Notes: generated by a model not told the origin, from the letters alone. Positions 42,467 through 51,469 are shown, counted from the stretch's first letter. The stretch: 64,000 bases of DNA from G963691835 sp963691835 (GCA_963691835.1 OY829383.1:868001-932000); one strand, 5' to 3'. Numbers and translations: made by a program.

Positions 42467-43291
42467 TCAGGACCAAATCGGCAGGTCGAGCCACCAGGTC
42501 CACCATTCCGGCCAACCGCGGGTCCAGAACGGGCCGCTGATGACGATGCAGACGGCACTCCAGAACACTGCACTCAGCGCCAGGAAGAGCCCAAGACGGT
42601 GAATACCGAGGGTCCCGATCGAGTAGCCGATGGTATCCCGGAAGAAAGAGTCTTCATGCTCCGGCGTCTTCACCACTTCCCCCTTGCCGGGGTTGGTCGC
42701 GGAGAGGACCAGCGCACCATGCAATGCCAAGGCGAGGCAGGTCGTGAAGAAGAACGCGACCGCGAGCATGTGTGCGGGATTGTAGTGGAAGTGCAGGAAC
42801 TGGTAGCCGACGTTCGACACCCAGTCCAAATGACTGATGATGCCGTAGGGGAAACCATGACCCCATGCGCCCATCAGAAGCGGCCGGATCACGACGAGCG
42901 TGACATAGGCGAAGATCGCGAAACCGAAGGCGACAGGGACGTGATAGCCCATGCCAAGCTTGCGGCAGATCTCGACTTCTCTAAGCGCCCATGAACAGAA
43001 CGCACCGATCGCGCATATGGTGATGATTTGCCACAGGCCGCCCTCTTTCAGCGGCGCAAGGGCCAATCCATAAGACAGATCCGGCGGAGCGATGTTGATC
43101 TGCCAGATGTTCCAGGTCGGCCCGAGAGCCGCACCGTAGATGATCAAGGCCGTTCCCAGCGTCGCGAAGAAGAACGTCGTGACACCGAAGAAGCCGACAT
43201 AGAAAGGCCCGACCCAAAAGTCGAACAGGTCGCCGCCAATCAGCGTTCCACCGCGAACGCGGTACTTCCTCTCGAAGTTGAGCATCGCCAT
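42467..43291 (-). CDS. pufL: Photosynthetic reaction centre L subunit
   Basis: A 274-residue L subunit. It opens MAMLNFERKYRVRGGTLIGG, the standard PufL start, which fixes the ATG at 43291. GFPYGIISHLDWVSNVGYQF and LHFHYNPAHMLAVAFFFTTC carry special-pair and iron ligands, and the region near SIGTLGIHRLGLFLALSAVF holds the last iron histidine. Five transmembrane helices are clear. Two strong hairpins lie between pufA and this gene, as in other puf operons, where they set the ratio of light-harvesting to reaction-centre mRNA. Confidence 0.97.
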   Translation of the reverse strand: MAMLNFERKYRVRGGTLIGGDLFDFWVGPFYVGFFGVTTFFFATLGTALIIYGAALGPTWNIWQINIAPPDLSYGLALAPLKEGGLWQIITICAIGAFCSWALREVEICRKLGMGYHVPVAFGFAIFAYVTLVVIRPLLMGAWGHGFPYGIISHLDWVSNVGYQFLHFHYNPAHMLAVAFFFTTCLALALHGALVLSATNPGKGEVVKTPEHEDSFFRDTIGYSIGTLGIHRLGLFLALSAVFWSAVCIVISGPFWTRGWPEWWTWWLDLPIWS

Positions 43292-43319
43292 TGCTCGTCC
43301 CCCTTCGCTGCTCCCACGC

Positions 43320-43398
43320 CGCGGGCCCGATCGCCCGCGACTCTGCTTTGGGTGGTGGTGGACGACGGCGGCACGGGTGCCGGTCGACGTCCACCACC
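43320..43398 (-). promoter_or_regulatory. Two intercistronic hairpins between pufA and pufL
   Basis: The first (43354-43398) has an 11-bp perfect outer stem, GGTGGTGGACG / CGTCCACCACC on the plus strand, with an inner 6-bp stem CGGCAC / GTGCCG. The second (43320-43339) pairs CGCGGGC with GCCCGCG around CCGATC. Similar structures in Rhodobacter puf mRNA stabilise the pufBA segment. Confidence 0.75.
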
Positions 43399-43412
43399 TC
43401 TTTCTTTGGTCG

Positions 43413-43616
43413 TCAGACGATGGCCGACCGTTTGGTCGAAGCCGGCGCCATGATGGCCGGGCTGACAGCACTCGAGCTCACGGCTGCACCTTCGAACCAG
43501 TTGTACCGGTCCGTACTGAGCATGATGAAATGGATCAGTATGGCGAGCGTGAACAGGAAGGTTGCGAGCGCGACCAGTGTTCTTCTGGGATCGAACAGAA
43601 GCCAGATTTTCCACAT
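43413..43616 (-). CDS. pufA: Light-harvesting 1 alpha polypeptide
   Basis: A 67-residue LH1 alpha subunit. The N-terminal MWKIWLLFDPRRTLVALATF is the typical interface region. LAILIHFIMLSTDRYNWFEG contains the bacteriochlorophyll-binding His (residue 29) and the Trp (residue 40) that hydrogen-bonds to the pigment. One transmembrane helix is present. A C-terminal extension of about 20 residues rich in Ala and Ser may be processed. It begins 14 bp after pufB, the usual order. Confidence 0.96.
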   Translation of the reverse strand: MWKIWLLFDPRRTLVALATFLFTLAILIHFIMLSTDRYNWFEGAAVSSSAVSPAIMAPASTKRSAIV

Positions 43617-43630
43617 TGTCGTCTCCTCCC

Positions 43631-43849
43631 CTACCCGATGTGGGACCGAATGAGCGTGGAAGCGTATTGAACGCCGTCGATCAACGACGCGTAGCCTCCA
43701 TCACCCGGGATCCAGGGACGCCATTGCCACACGAGGAAGTGGGCAATAACGGCAATGACGGTGAAGCCGATAAAGCCCGTAACAAACATGTTATGGAACT
43801 CTTGAGCCTCACTCGCCGACAGGCCCGAGAGGGTCTTGTCGTCTGCCAT
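43631..43849 (-). CDS. pufB: Light-harvesting 1 beta polypeptide
   Basis: A 72-residue LH1 beta subunit. The acidic N-terminus MADDKTLSGLSASEAQEFHN, with His19, leads into the helix MFVTGFIGFTVIAVIAHFLV, with the ligand His37, and WQWRPWIPGD is the conserved end. The tail is about 20 residues longer than the shortest beta chains. The ATG at 43849 is preferred because the family begins just before this acidic part. It pairs with PufA in the ring around the reaction centre. Confidence 0.95.
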   Translation of the reverse strand: MADDKTLSGLSASEAQEFHNMFVTGFIGFTVIAVIAHFLVWQWRPWIPGDGGYASLIDGVQYASTLIRSHIG

Positions 43850-43969
43850 CCGTTTTACTCCTTGCAGAGCCTTACGGCGGTTACCGCGCAAATCCCGCGC
43901 GGCGGGGATTGCCGGGATGTCACCCCCGGCGCATTCCCGACCGGTTGCCCGGACGGGAATTCCGTGTCC

Positions 43970-44191
43970 TCAGCCTCGGAAGGCGTAAGGTGCGATCGTT
44001 CCCGCGGTCTCACGCGCCTGCTTCACGATGGAGCCGCGCGGTGTCGCGCTGGCCGACCGGGGCAGAAACAGCCCGACGATGGCGGCCAGGAGAAAGAAGA
44101 CGAAACAGATCGCGAAGAGCAGCCGGTACTCCCAAAGATCCGACGTCGCGCGCGAGGCGTGAGCCGTCCGGGTCATGCTGGTGATGGCCAT
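43970..44191 (-). CDS. pufQ: PufQ-like membrane protein
   Basis: A 73-residue protein with one transmembrane helix (LLFAICFVFFLLAAIVGLFL, about residues 26-45) and a C-terminus SIVKQARETAGTIAPYAFRG, matching the weakly conserved PufQ pattern of A..I.P. Position between bchZ and pufB, 83 bp after bchZ, is diagnostic. PufQ is required for normal bacteriochlorophyll levels in Rhodobacter capsulatus and may carry intermediates. The start at 44191 fits the family length of about 74; an in-frame longer start exists upstream. The call rests mainly on context, topology and the C-terminal motif. Confidence 0.8.
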   Translation of the reverse strand: MAITSMTRTAHASRATSDLWEYRLLFAICFVFFLLAAIVGLFLPRSASATPRGSIVKQARETAGTIAPYAFRG

Positions 44192-44274
44192 GCTGGTATC
44201 CTCCCCTGTTCGGGTCCTTGGAAAAGCGGGTGCGGTCGGATGCATCCGGCCGCCCGCGGACAGGGCGCGAGAGG

Positions 44275-45732
44275 TCATGCCGCCCTCCCCTGTCCCGTGG
44301 CCGCTTGGGCCGCGTTGAAGTGCTCTTGGGTTACCCGCGCCACACCGTCCCGGCGGGCTGCGGCCTCCGCTGCATCACGCAGTGTCTTCGCCGCGGAGAT
44401 GCGGACCAGGACGGGTTCGCTTTCAACCGCCGCGTCGAGTGCGGACCGGGCCGCGTCATCCCATGTCAGTTCCCGCTCCCGGCGTGCGGGCGTGGCGTCC
44501 GCCTGATCCAGGTTCGTCGCCAGCGGGATGATGTTGAAGAGGGCGTCGAAGAGCGCGTTGCAGACTTCCTGGACCACATACGTCGCCCCGGCATAGCCCA
44601 TGAAGGGCGTGCCCGTGTGGCGCCGGATGATGGCACCCGGGAAAGACGCGGGGATGAAGATCGACTTGGCACCAATCTCCGCGAGATACATGCGCTCATT
44701 CACGCTACCGAACATCATCAGGGGCGTGTTCTCACGGATCTTGTCCCGAATCCCGGCGTTGTCCGTCTTTGCGCCGGTCAGCCGCGGCACCGCGAAGGTG
44801 CAAGGCAATCCGAGCTCCTCCTCCAGGAAGTTCCGGAGGCCGCGCACATAGGTCTCGCTCGCCACGATCCCGAAGCTTGCCGTCCCGAAAAAGTCCTGGG
44901 TGACTGACCGCCAAAGATCCCAGAGTGGCTTGATGGTGGTGTGCTTTTCCCGCTCGATGAACGGTTCGGGATCCAGATCAGTCAGTGCACCCAGGGTGCG
45001 GAGGAACTTGGTGGTGGAGTGAAGGCCCATCGGTGCCTGAAGGTATGGCTTTCCAAGGGACTCGCAGAGCATCCGCCCGAACTCGCGGTAGAGGCAGACA
45101 TTGACGTCCGCGTCGACCAAACGGCCCACATCGGCGAGGTGGCTCCCCAGCGGGAAGACCATGTTCACCTCGCATCCGATGCCTTCAATAAGGCGGCGGA
45201 TTTCGGCGAGATCGGAGGGTGTGTTGAACGTGCCGTAGATCGGGCCAATGATGTTGACCCTCGGCTTCGCGCCCTCTTCCCGCTTCGACTCTTTCGGCAT
45301 CTTGCCACGCTTCAAACCGTACTCGGTCCAGAGCCAGTTCATCGCGCGATCAGCGCTCTGCCACTGGTCCTCATCAATCGTTCTCGGCAGAAAGCGTTGG
45401 ATCGAGGTGCCCTCGGGCGTCACACCACCCCCGATCATCTCGGCGATGGAGCCGGTGACGACCACGCTGGGCTGGCTGGGATCCAAGGTCCCGTGCGCCC
45501 GCTTCATCGCGTCCTCGGTTCCCGTCTGGCCCAATTCTTCCTCAGAAAGACCGGTGACGACGATCGGTAACTCGTGGGGCGGCAGGGCGTCGGTGTAGTG
45601 AAGCACCGAGGTCACCGGGAGGTTCTCGCATCCCACAGGGCCATCGATGATGACCTGCAGGCCCTTGATCGCCGTGAAGACGTAGACCGAGCCCCAATAT
45701 CCGCCCGCGCGGTCGTGATCGAGAACGAGCAT
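44275..45732 (-). CDS. bchZ: Chlorophyllide a reductase subunit Z
   Basis: A 485-residue subunit of the nitrogenase-like chlorophyllide a oxidoreductase. The N-terminus MLVLDHDRAGGYWGSVYVFT and GCENLPVTSVLHYTDALPPH, with the cluster cysteine, match BchZ. VTGLSEEELGQTGTEDAMKR and FGTASFGIVASETYVRGLRN are also conserved, and the light-independent-reductase C-terminal domain ends in VTQEHFNAAQ. With BchX and BchY it reduces ring B on the way to bacteriochlorophyll a. Its ATG is joined to the bchY stop (TGATG). Confidence 0.96.
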   Translation of the reverse strand: MLVLDHDRAGGYWGSVYVFTAIKGLQVIIDGPVGCENLPVTSVLHYTDALPPHELPIVVTGLSEEELGQTGTEDAMKRAHGTLDPSQPSVVVTGSIAEMIGGGVTPEGTSIQRFLPRTIDEDQWQSADRAMNWLWTEYGLKRGKMPKESKREEGAKPRVNIIGPIYGTFNTPSDLAEIRRLIEGIGCEVNMVFPLGSHLADVGRLVDADVNVCLYREFGRMLCESLGKPYLQAPMGLHSTTKFLRTLGALTDLDPEPFIEREKHTTIKPLWDLWRSVTQDFFGTASFGIVASETYVRGLRNFLEEELGLPCTFAVPRLTGAKTDNAGIRDKIRENTPLMMFGSVNERMYLAEIGAKSIFIPASFPGAIIRRHTGTPFMGYAGATYVVQEVCNALFDALFNIIPLATNLDQADATPARRERELTWDDAARSALDAAVESEPVLVRISAAKTLRDAAEAAARRDGVARVTQEHFNAAQAATGQGRAA

Positions 45733-47300
45733 CAGACGCCTCCCCCGATCGCGCCGTCGAGCGTCTTCTGCCGCGAGACGACCTTTGGTTTGGCGACGGC
45801 GGCCCGCTCCTTGGGTGTGTCTTCCCAGACGCCGGCCGCATGGCCCGTCCCCACGCCCTCGAAGAAGGCCTTCATCTCGTCGAACCGGGATTGCTGCCCC
45901 ATGGACGCGTTGACGACCTGAGCGATCGAACCGGCGCCAGCAGGGCCCATCAGGGGGCGCGCCGAGATCAGATTGGTGAAGTAAAGACCCGGCGTCCCGG
46001 CTTCCTTGGCCTTCTGGACCACCGGCGTGGTGCCGATGGCGAGATTGGGGCGGAACTCCTTGAACGCGGCGACATCCTGCTCGAGCGAAGCCCGGTACTG
46101 CACGTGGACGCCCCGCTCTTCCAGCCATTCCCGGTCCGGGTCCGACCACCGGGTCCGCGGGCAGGCCGTCCCGACATACGGAACGTCCGCACCGCTTTCG
46201 ATCAGCAACCGAGCGACGAGAAGCTCCGAGCCCTCGTAGCCGGAAAGTGTGATCCGGCCCTTGATCGGGTTGGCCGCGAAAGCACCCCGGATTGCCGGGA
46301 GGATCGCATTCTTCGCGGCATCCACCTTCGCCTTCGGCACAGCGCAGGCATCCCCGATGCCGTCAAGCCAGGCGGCTGTTCCGTCATGACCCACAGGCGC
46401 GGAGCCGACGATGGGCCGACCGGCCGCTTCGAACTCGCGGAAAGAGGCGGTGTAGAACGGGTGGATGGCCGCCACGGCTGCACAGTCGAGGGCCGTGTAG
46501 AGCTCGCGCCACTCCCGCGTGGGCACCACAGGACCCGTTGAAAGCCCGAGCGGCTCCAACAGCTTGCCGATGATGACCGGGTCAACGGGGAACATCTCGC
46601 CGACAAGGGTTACCGTCGGCATATCGGAAACACCGCCCTTGGGCGCCTGGACCGGCCCGGCCTGCGCTTCCCTACGGGCGTACGCCAACATGGCGCCGGC
46701 GAGCACATCCTTGGCCTCGGCATGGGTCGGCACACCGAAGCCCGGCACGTCGATGCCGACGATCCGGACACCATTGATCTCATCCGGGAGCAACCGGAGC
46801 GGCACACCGGACGCGGTCGGCACGCACAGATTGGTGATGACGATGGTGTCGTAAAGGTCCGGATCCGCAAGCGCGTAGACCGCCTCGCGAATGTCCTCGA
46901 ACAGTTTACCGGTCACCAAGGTCTCGGAGTTGAACGGCACGTAGCCGACCGACCGCCTCGCACCATAGAAATGGGATGTGAAGGTCAAACCGTAGACACA
47001 GCAAGCCGACCCCGAGAGTACGGTCGCCGTGCGCCGCATACGCAGACCGACCCGGAGCGATCCGAATGCAGGGCACATGCTTTGCGGTTGGTCATGGGGA
47101 CCCATCGGGTAGTCCGCAGCGAAGCGCTCCATCATCTCGCCGTTTCCGGCGGCCATGGCGGAGGCGCGCAGCTTCTCTTTGCCTGCGTGGCACCCAAGAT
47201 CCGCACCCGCCTTGTCCGGCGTCGAGACGGACGACGACGATGCGGCGGCCAGGTCTGGCTCCGCTCTCGTGTTCACGTCTCTATCAAGGGTGTCGGTCAT
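45732..47300 (-). CDS. bchY: Chlorophyllide a reductase subunit Y
   Basis: A 522-residue catalytic subunit paired with BchZ. QSMCPAFGSLRVGLRMRRTA and VLSGSACCVYGLTFTSHFYG contain the cysteines that bind the 4Fe-4S cluster. FNSETLVTGKLFEDIREAVY is typical, followed by CVPTASGVPLRLLPDEINGV. A Ser/Ala-rich N-terminal extension of about 60 residues precedes the core. The ATG at 47300 is preferred to an upstream start 93 bp earlier that lies in leader sequence. Gap to bchX is 35 bp. Confidence 0.95.
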   Translation of the reverse strand: MTDTLDRDVNTRAEPDLAAASSSSVSTPDKAGADLGCHAGKEKLRASAMAAGNGEMMERFAADYPMGPHDQPQSMCPAFGSLRVGLRMRRTATVLSGSACCVYGLTFTSHFYGARRSVGYVPFNSETLVTGKLFEDIREAVYALADPDLYDTIVITNLCVPTASGVPLRLLPDEINGVRIVGIDVPGFGVPTHAEAKDVLAGAMLAYARREAQAGPVQAPKGGVSDMPTVTLVGEMFPVDPVIIGKLLEPLGLSTGPVVPTREWRELYTALDCAAVAAIHPFYTASFREFEAAGRPIVGSAPVGHDGTAAWLDGIGDACAVPKAKVDAAKNAILPAIRGAFAANPIKGRITLSGYEGSELLVARLLIESGADVPYVGTACPRTRWSDPDREWLEERGVHVQYRASLEQDVAAFKEFRPNLAIGTTPVVQKAKEAGTPGLYFTNLISARPLMGPAGAGSIAQVVNASMGQQSRFDEMKAFFEGVGTGHAAGVWEDTPKERAAVAKPKVVSRQKTLDGAIGGGV

Positions 47301-47335
47301 AGTGGTCTCGGGTCCTTGGACTTTCGGTTTAGGGG

Positions 47336-48361
47336 TCAGACGGTGTCGTAAATGACTTCGAGCGACGGCTTCTCGACGTGCTCGACGCCGCACATATCCG
47401 CCATGGTCGCCGGTTCCAGAACGACATCCCGGCCGGTTTCCTCGCTCTTGAAGAGGCCCAGGAGGCCGTCCTGGTCGAGGGCGGCCGGAAGGACCGGCGG
47501 TGCCTCGGCGACATTGGTGGCGAGCGCTTCAAACAGCGGTGCCCAATGGCCGCCGGGACGGCCGATGATCTCGTAGTTCGCACTCTTGCGGCGGATGTCT
47601 TCGTCGGCGGGAATGGCGGACAGCACCGGGATGCCGACGGAGTCACAAAACGCCTGAGCCTCGCCTGTGTGGTCGTCCTTGTTGATGACCATGCCGGCCA
47701 CGCCAACATTGCCGCCGAGCTTCTGGAAGTACTGGACAGCACTACAGACGTTGTTCGCAACGTACAGGGACTGAAGGTCGTTGGAGCCGACCACAATCAC
47801 CTTCTGACACATGTCCCGGGCGATCGGCAGGCCGAAGCCGCCGCAGACCACATCCCCAAGGAAGTCGAGCAGGACGTAGTCGAAGCCCCAGTCGTGGAAG
47901 CCCAGCTTCTCGAGAAGCTCAAAGCCGTGAATGATCCCGCGGCCGCCGCAACCCCGGCCGACCTCGGGTCCGCCCAACTCCATTGCGAAAACGCCGTCCC
48001 GCTTGAAGCAGACGTCGCCGATCTGGACGTCCTCGCCCGCCGCCTTCTTGCGGGAGGACGTCTCGATGATCGTCGGGCAGGCCTTGCCACCGAACAGCAG
48101 CGAAGTGGTGTCGGATTTCGGGTCGCACCCGATCAGCAGCACCTTCTTGCCCTGCTGCGCCATCATGTAGGAGAGGTTCGCGAGGGTGAAACTCTTGCCG
48201 ATCCCACCTTTGCCATAGATCGCGATGATCTGTGTTTCCTTGGTCGCCGGCGTGACCGGTACCGGATCCGGCTCCCGCGCCGCCTCCTCGCGGAGGCGCT
48301 TGGTCATGGCTTCGGTAGGTGTGGACGGCGCCTGACGGCCGACCGTATCCGGAGGTGTCAT
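47336..48361 (-). CDS. bchX: Chlorophyllide a reductase iron protein
   Basis: A 341-residue NifH-like ATPase that feeds electrons to BchYZ. IIAIYGKGGIGKSFTLANLS is the P-loop, GCDPKSDTTSLLFGG is switch I-like, and GRGCGGRGIIHG plus FLGDVVCGGFGLPIARDMCQ carry the cysteines that hold the shared 4Fe-4S cluster. An N-terminal extension of about 45 residues is usual for BchX. Its ATG overlaps the bchC stop by 4 bp (ATGA). Confidence 0.96.
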   Translation of the reverse strand: MTPPDTVGRQAPSTPTEAMTKRLREEAAREPDPVPVTPATKETQIIAIYGKGGIGKSFTLANLSYMMAQQGKKVLLIGCDPKSDTTSLLFGGKACPTIIETSSRKKAAGEDVQIGDVCFKRDGVFAMELGGPEVGRGCGGRGIIHGFELLEKLGFHDWGFDYVLLDFLGDVVCGGFGLPIARDMCQKVIVVGSNDLQSLYVANNVCSAVQYFQKLGGNVGVAGMVINKDDHTGEAQAFCDSVGIPVLSAIPADEDIRRKSANYEIIGRPGGHWAPLFEALATNVAEAPPVLPAALDQDGLLGLFKSEETGRDVVLEPATMADMCGVEHVEKPSLEVIYDTV

Positions 48362-49296
48362 GGCATATCCCTCCACGAAAGAATCATCTTGAGACAGGAC
48401 GGGTCACTGAACGCCGTCCGGTAAGCGGCCTCGGCTTTGTCTGCCGGTGCCACATGACTGATCAGACCGTCGAGCAGCAGGCGTTCGTCAGCGATCAGCG
48501 TTGTGACCGTATCCAGGTCGCCGCGGCGCCACTCGGCCGAGACCCGCATGCGGGCTTCGCGCATGAAGGCCGGCGGGAACGAGAATGTAAGGGGTGCCGC
48601 GTAGAAACCGGCGAGAACGATCTCTCCGCCCGGGGCGAGACGGGCAATAAGCGTATCGAGAAGATCGGCCGCCCCGCTGACATCGTAGATCGCCGCATAA
48701 TCGGTTCGATCGTCGTCTTCAGGGGCGATGACCAGGTAGTCCTCTGCCCCGTTCCGCCGCACCGGATCCTGCTCCCAGACAACCGGGCTACCGCCAAACG
48801 CCACCGTCAAGCGGGCGAGCAGCCGGCCGAGAACACCATGTCCGACAATGAGCTCCGGCAAGGCGGCGTGCGGTGTGCTCATCGCGTGAAGCGCGGTTGC
48901 TGCCAGCGCCATCAGAATGCCGCGCTCACCCAAGCTCTCAGGGACCGGAATCGCGCGGTTTGCGGGCACGACCAAACGAGACGCAGCACCACCGAACAGA
49001 CCACGCACATCGCCGAAGCAGGACGCGCCGGGAACGAAGACCCGGGTGCCGATCGCAACTGAAACCTTGGGGCCAGCCTCAACCACACGGCCGATCGACT
49101 CGTAACCGGGAACAAGCGGGTAGCCCATGCCAGGGAAATGGGGCATCTGCCCGGACCAGAGGAGTTTCTCGGTGCCCGTGCTAATGCCGCTCCACTCGAT
49201 ATCGACAACCAAGTCGTCCTCGCCGGGCGGAACCAGCGTTACCGGCCTCAACTCAAGACGCTCGGGTGCCTCCAGAACTACGGCGACGGGCTTCAT
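48358..49296 (-). CDS. bchC: 3-hydroxyethyl bacteriochlorophyllide a dehydrogenase
   Basis: A 312-residue medium-chain dehydrogenase-like protein. MKPVAVVLEAPERLELRPVT begins the GroES-like domain; WSGISTGTEKLLWSGQMPHF and GYPLVPGYESIGRVVEAGPK follow. VGHGVLGRLLARLTVAFGGS is the NAD-binding loop. It oxidises the C3-hydroxyethyl group to acetyl in bacteriochlorophyll a synthesis. The ATG is at 49296. A pair of PpsR-like sites lies 60-105 bp upstream, between crtF and bchC, giving it its own regulated promoter inside the gene series. Confidence 0.95.
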   Translation of the reverse strand: MKPVAVVLEAPERLELRPVTLVPPGEDDLVVDIEWSGISTGTEKLLWSGQMPHFPGMGYPLVPGYESIGRVVEAGPKVSVAIGTRVFVPGASCFGDVRGLFGGAASRLVVPANRAIPVPESLGERGILMALAATALHAMSTPHAALPELIVGHGVLGRLLARLTVAFGGSPVVWEQDPVRRNGAEDYLVIAPEDDDRTDYAAIYDVSGAADLLDTLIARLAPGGEIVLAGFYAAPLTFSFPPAFMREARMRVSAEWRRGDLDTVTTLIADERLLLDGLISHVAPADKAEAAYRTAFSDPSCLKMILSWRDMP

Positions 49297-49356
49297 CCGT
49301 CTCCCCCTCCCCCTTTGCGGTCCGTGGCTTCGAGTACCACCTACTGCATTGACCTG

Positions 49357-49400
49357 TGTCAATTCTTCTTGACCAAGAATATCGTAAAGTAAGATTTACA
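49357..49400 (-). promoter_or_regulatory. Tandem PpsR/CrtJ-like sites upstream of bchC
   Basis: Two near matches to the TGT-N12-ACA motif: TGT-N12-ACC at 49357-49374 and CGT-N12-ACA at 49383-49400, their starts 26 bp apart. PpsR/CrtJ is the aerobic repressor of photosynthesis genes and binds such pairs. Both copies have one altered base in one half-site. Confidence 0.6.
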
Positions 49401-49406
49401 TTTCTT

Positions 49407-50600
49407 TCAAGGGGTCTTTTTTGACGCACCCCGGCGAGCGGAGATCAGGCCGGTCAACAACGGCTGCCGGGTGGCATGCACACTCACCTGCTCAAACCCT
49501 GCCTCTTCCAGAAAAGACTGAAGCTCTCCCGAGGTTCTCGGCCGGCCACTGCCCATAGCCATGAGGTAGAACTCGAAATATGTGCCGACCGTCTCCGCAC
49601 CGGGGACCCCTGCGAGAGGCTCCGCGATCAGAACTCGCCCGTCAGCGGGGAGCGCCCTGAACACGGCGTCAAGAATCGCGCGGACGGCGTCGTCATCGTG
49701 GTCATGCAACACCCGGACGAGCGAGATGAGGTCGGCTCCCTCAGGCAGGTCGCCGCCGATGGCATCCCCGCCGATCGCATGAGCACGATCGCTTAAGCCT
49801 GCATCCGCGAAAGCCGTCGCAGCACGGGCGGCAACCGCGGGCAGATCGAAGAGCACAAGCTCGAGAGAGGCATGGGCCGCCGCAACGTGCCGAAGAAACG
49901 TTCCTTCTCCCCCGCCGACGTCCATCAGACGCCGATGCCGGTCAAAGGGATAGGCTGCAATCACATCGGCAGCGACAAAATCCTGGGACACGGACATGAG
50001 CTGCGAATAGGCAGCCACATCCGTCCCCGCCACGCCGTCGGGCGTGTCCTGCCCCACATAAGCCCAATACTGCTGCAGCCGGGTTGCCGGTCCTTCCCCT
50101 CTAAGGAGGGCCACCGGATCCCGCAGGTCGTCGTAGACCATTGGGTGATGACGGACCATCGCCATGGCCCCCTCGTTACCGAGGAGAGCCGCCCCCCGCT
50201 CGCCGAGGCCGTAGCGGTCACCTGATCTGTGCTCCAAAAGTCCGATTCCGACGGCCGCGTCCAGCAGGCGGCGTGTTCCTTCAATCGGAACGGAGATCCG
50301 CTCTGCGATCCGCGCGAGACCCATCGGCTCTTCCGCCAACAACTGAAGGACGTTCAGGCGGACACAGGCGGTCAGCACCTGCGTTTGAACGAAACCGGTG
50401 CAGAGATTGAAGAGATCCCGGGCGCGCCGGCGTGCGATACCACGCAAGAGCGGCACGCTGGCCGCCCAACGTTGAAAAGACGGACTGGCCAGTGTGCGGT
50501 CACGAAAAGCCAGAAGTCTGTCGCGCAAACTGCCCCGCGACGGCTCGGGCTCTCCAGCCTTGCCATCCGCTCCGCCCGACACGGCGCCGGACAGCCCCAT
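49407..50600 (-). CDS. crtF: Hydroxyneurosporene / demethylspheroidene O-methyltransferase
   Basis: A 397-residue SAM-dependent O-methyltransferase. An N-terminal dimerisation and winged-helix region (about residues 20-150; TGFVQTQVLTACVRLNVLQL) is followed by the AdoMet motif RRLMDVGGGEGTFLRHVAAA and LVRVLHDHDDDAVRAILDAV. Length and layout are usual for CrtF. It methylates the C1-hydroxyl of acyclic carotenoids in the spirilloxanthin or spheroidene series. ATG at 50600 shares a base with the crtE stop (TGATG); a GTG at 50603 also precedes it. The stop is 111 bp before bchC. Confidence 0.93.
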   Translation of the reverse strand: MGLSGAVSGGADGKAGEPEPSRGSLRDRLLAFRDRTLASPSFQRWAASVPLLRGIARRRARDLFNLCTGFVQTQVLTACVRLNVLQLLAEEPMGLARIAERISVPIEGTRRLLDAAVGIGLLEHRSGDRYGLGERGAALLGNEGAMAMVRHHPMVYDDLRDPVALLRGEGPATRLQQYWAYVGQDTPDGVAGTDVAAYSQLMSVSQDFVAADVIAAYPFDRHRRLMDVGGGEGTFLRHVAAAHASLELVLFDLPAVAARAATAFADAGLSDRAHAIGGDAIGGDLPEGADLISLVRVLHDHDDDAVRAILDAVFRALPADGRVLIAEPLAGVPGAETVGTYFEFYLMAMGSGRPRTSGELQSFLEEAGFEQVSVHATRQPLLTGLISARRGASKKTP

Positions 50601-51469
50601 CACGCAGCCTGCGTCGACAGCCCCTTGGGCACGAACCGCTTGGTCTCCGCGACGATCAGTTCCCGAAGCGGGTCCTTGCCCGGGCAGTCGGGGATAGCGG
50701 CGAGCGCACCCGCGATCAGATCCTTCAGGCGGTCGACAGCCCCTTCCACGCCAAGATCCTCAACGATGCTTGGCCGGTGATGCGCCGCGTCCTGCCCGAC
50801 CGGCTTGCCGATCTCATCAGGCGGGGAGACCACATCTTTAATGTCGTCCGCGGCCTGGTACGCGCTGCCGATCCGTTGTCCAAACTCCCGCCATTGCAGG
50901 AAGTCGGCACCCGCCGCGGCCGCGCCTGCCATGGTCGCGCCGGCGAAGAGCGATCCGGTCTTGGCCTGATGATAGGCTTCCAAATCGATCTTCGTTTCGC
51001 TTTCCCAGCCTTGACCGGCCGCAATACCAGACGGCATCCCGGACGCCTGACCGACGATCATCATCAATGACGGAAGTCTGGAAGGCTTGGCCAAGCTGGC
51101 CTTCGCCAGAATCTCGAACGCTGAGACGATAAGGGCATCCCCTGCGAGCACGGCCAGCGCCTCGCCATATTTCTTATGGACCGACGGCAGGCCCCGGCGC
51201 GTCGCCGCATCATCAAAGCAAGGCAGATCGTCGTGAGCCAGGGACGCACAGTGCAACAGTTCGATGGACGCGGCAGCGGCGTCGGTCAGCATTGGACGGT
51301 CATCGCCACAGGCGCTGGCTACCGCCAAACACAGCCTGGGACGGATGCGGGCGCCGCCGGGAAAGACCGAATATCGGATTGCCTCCGCCAACAAGGGCGG
51401 TGCTGTTTCCGCCTCCGTTGACGCGATCGCGAACTTCAGCGCTTGGTCGATCCGTGTCGGCGTGTTCAT
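50600..51469 (-). CDS. crtE: Geranylgeranyl diphosphate synthase
   Basis: A 289-residue trans-prenyltransferase. The first aspartate-rich motif is HDDLPCFDDAATRRG, and the second is AYQAADDIKDVVSPPDEIGK. FPGGARIRPRLCLAVASACG and ELLHCASLAHDD are also typical. It makes C20 diphosphate for both carotenoids and the bacteriochlorophyll tail. The ATG is at 51469; a short frame upstream adds four residues. It heads the crtEF-bchCXYZ-puf series and diverges from crtC over a region with PpsR-type sites. Confidence 0.95.
   Translation of the reverse strand: MNTPTRIDQALKFAIASTEAETAPPLLAEAIRYSVFPGGARIRPRLCLAVASACGDDRPMLTDAAAASIELLHCASLAHDDLPCFDDAATRRGLPSVHKKYGEALAVLAGDALIVSAFEILAKASLAKPSRLPSLMMIVGQASGMPSGIAAGQGWESETKIDLEAYHQAKTGSLFAGATMAGAAAAGADFLQWREFGQRIGSAYQAADDIKDVVSPPDEIGKPVGQDAAHHRPSIVEDLGVEGAVDRLKDLIAGALAAIPDCPGKDPLRELIVAETKRFVPKGLSTQAA

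Noticed and set aside
41465..42994. 509-residue plus-strand frame opposite pufM and pufL
   Set aside because: It is antisense to two certain genes; long open antisense frames are common in high-GC DNA, and the product is low-complexity Arg/Glu/Asp/Pro-rich sequence.
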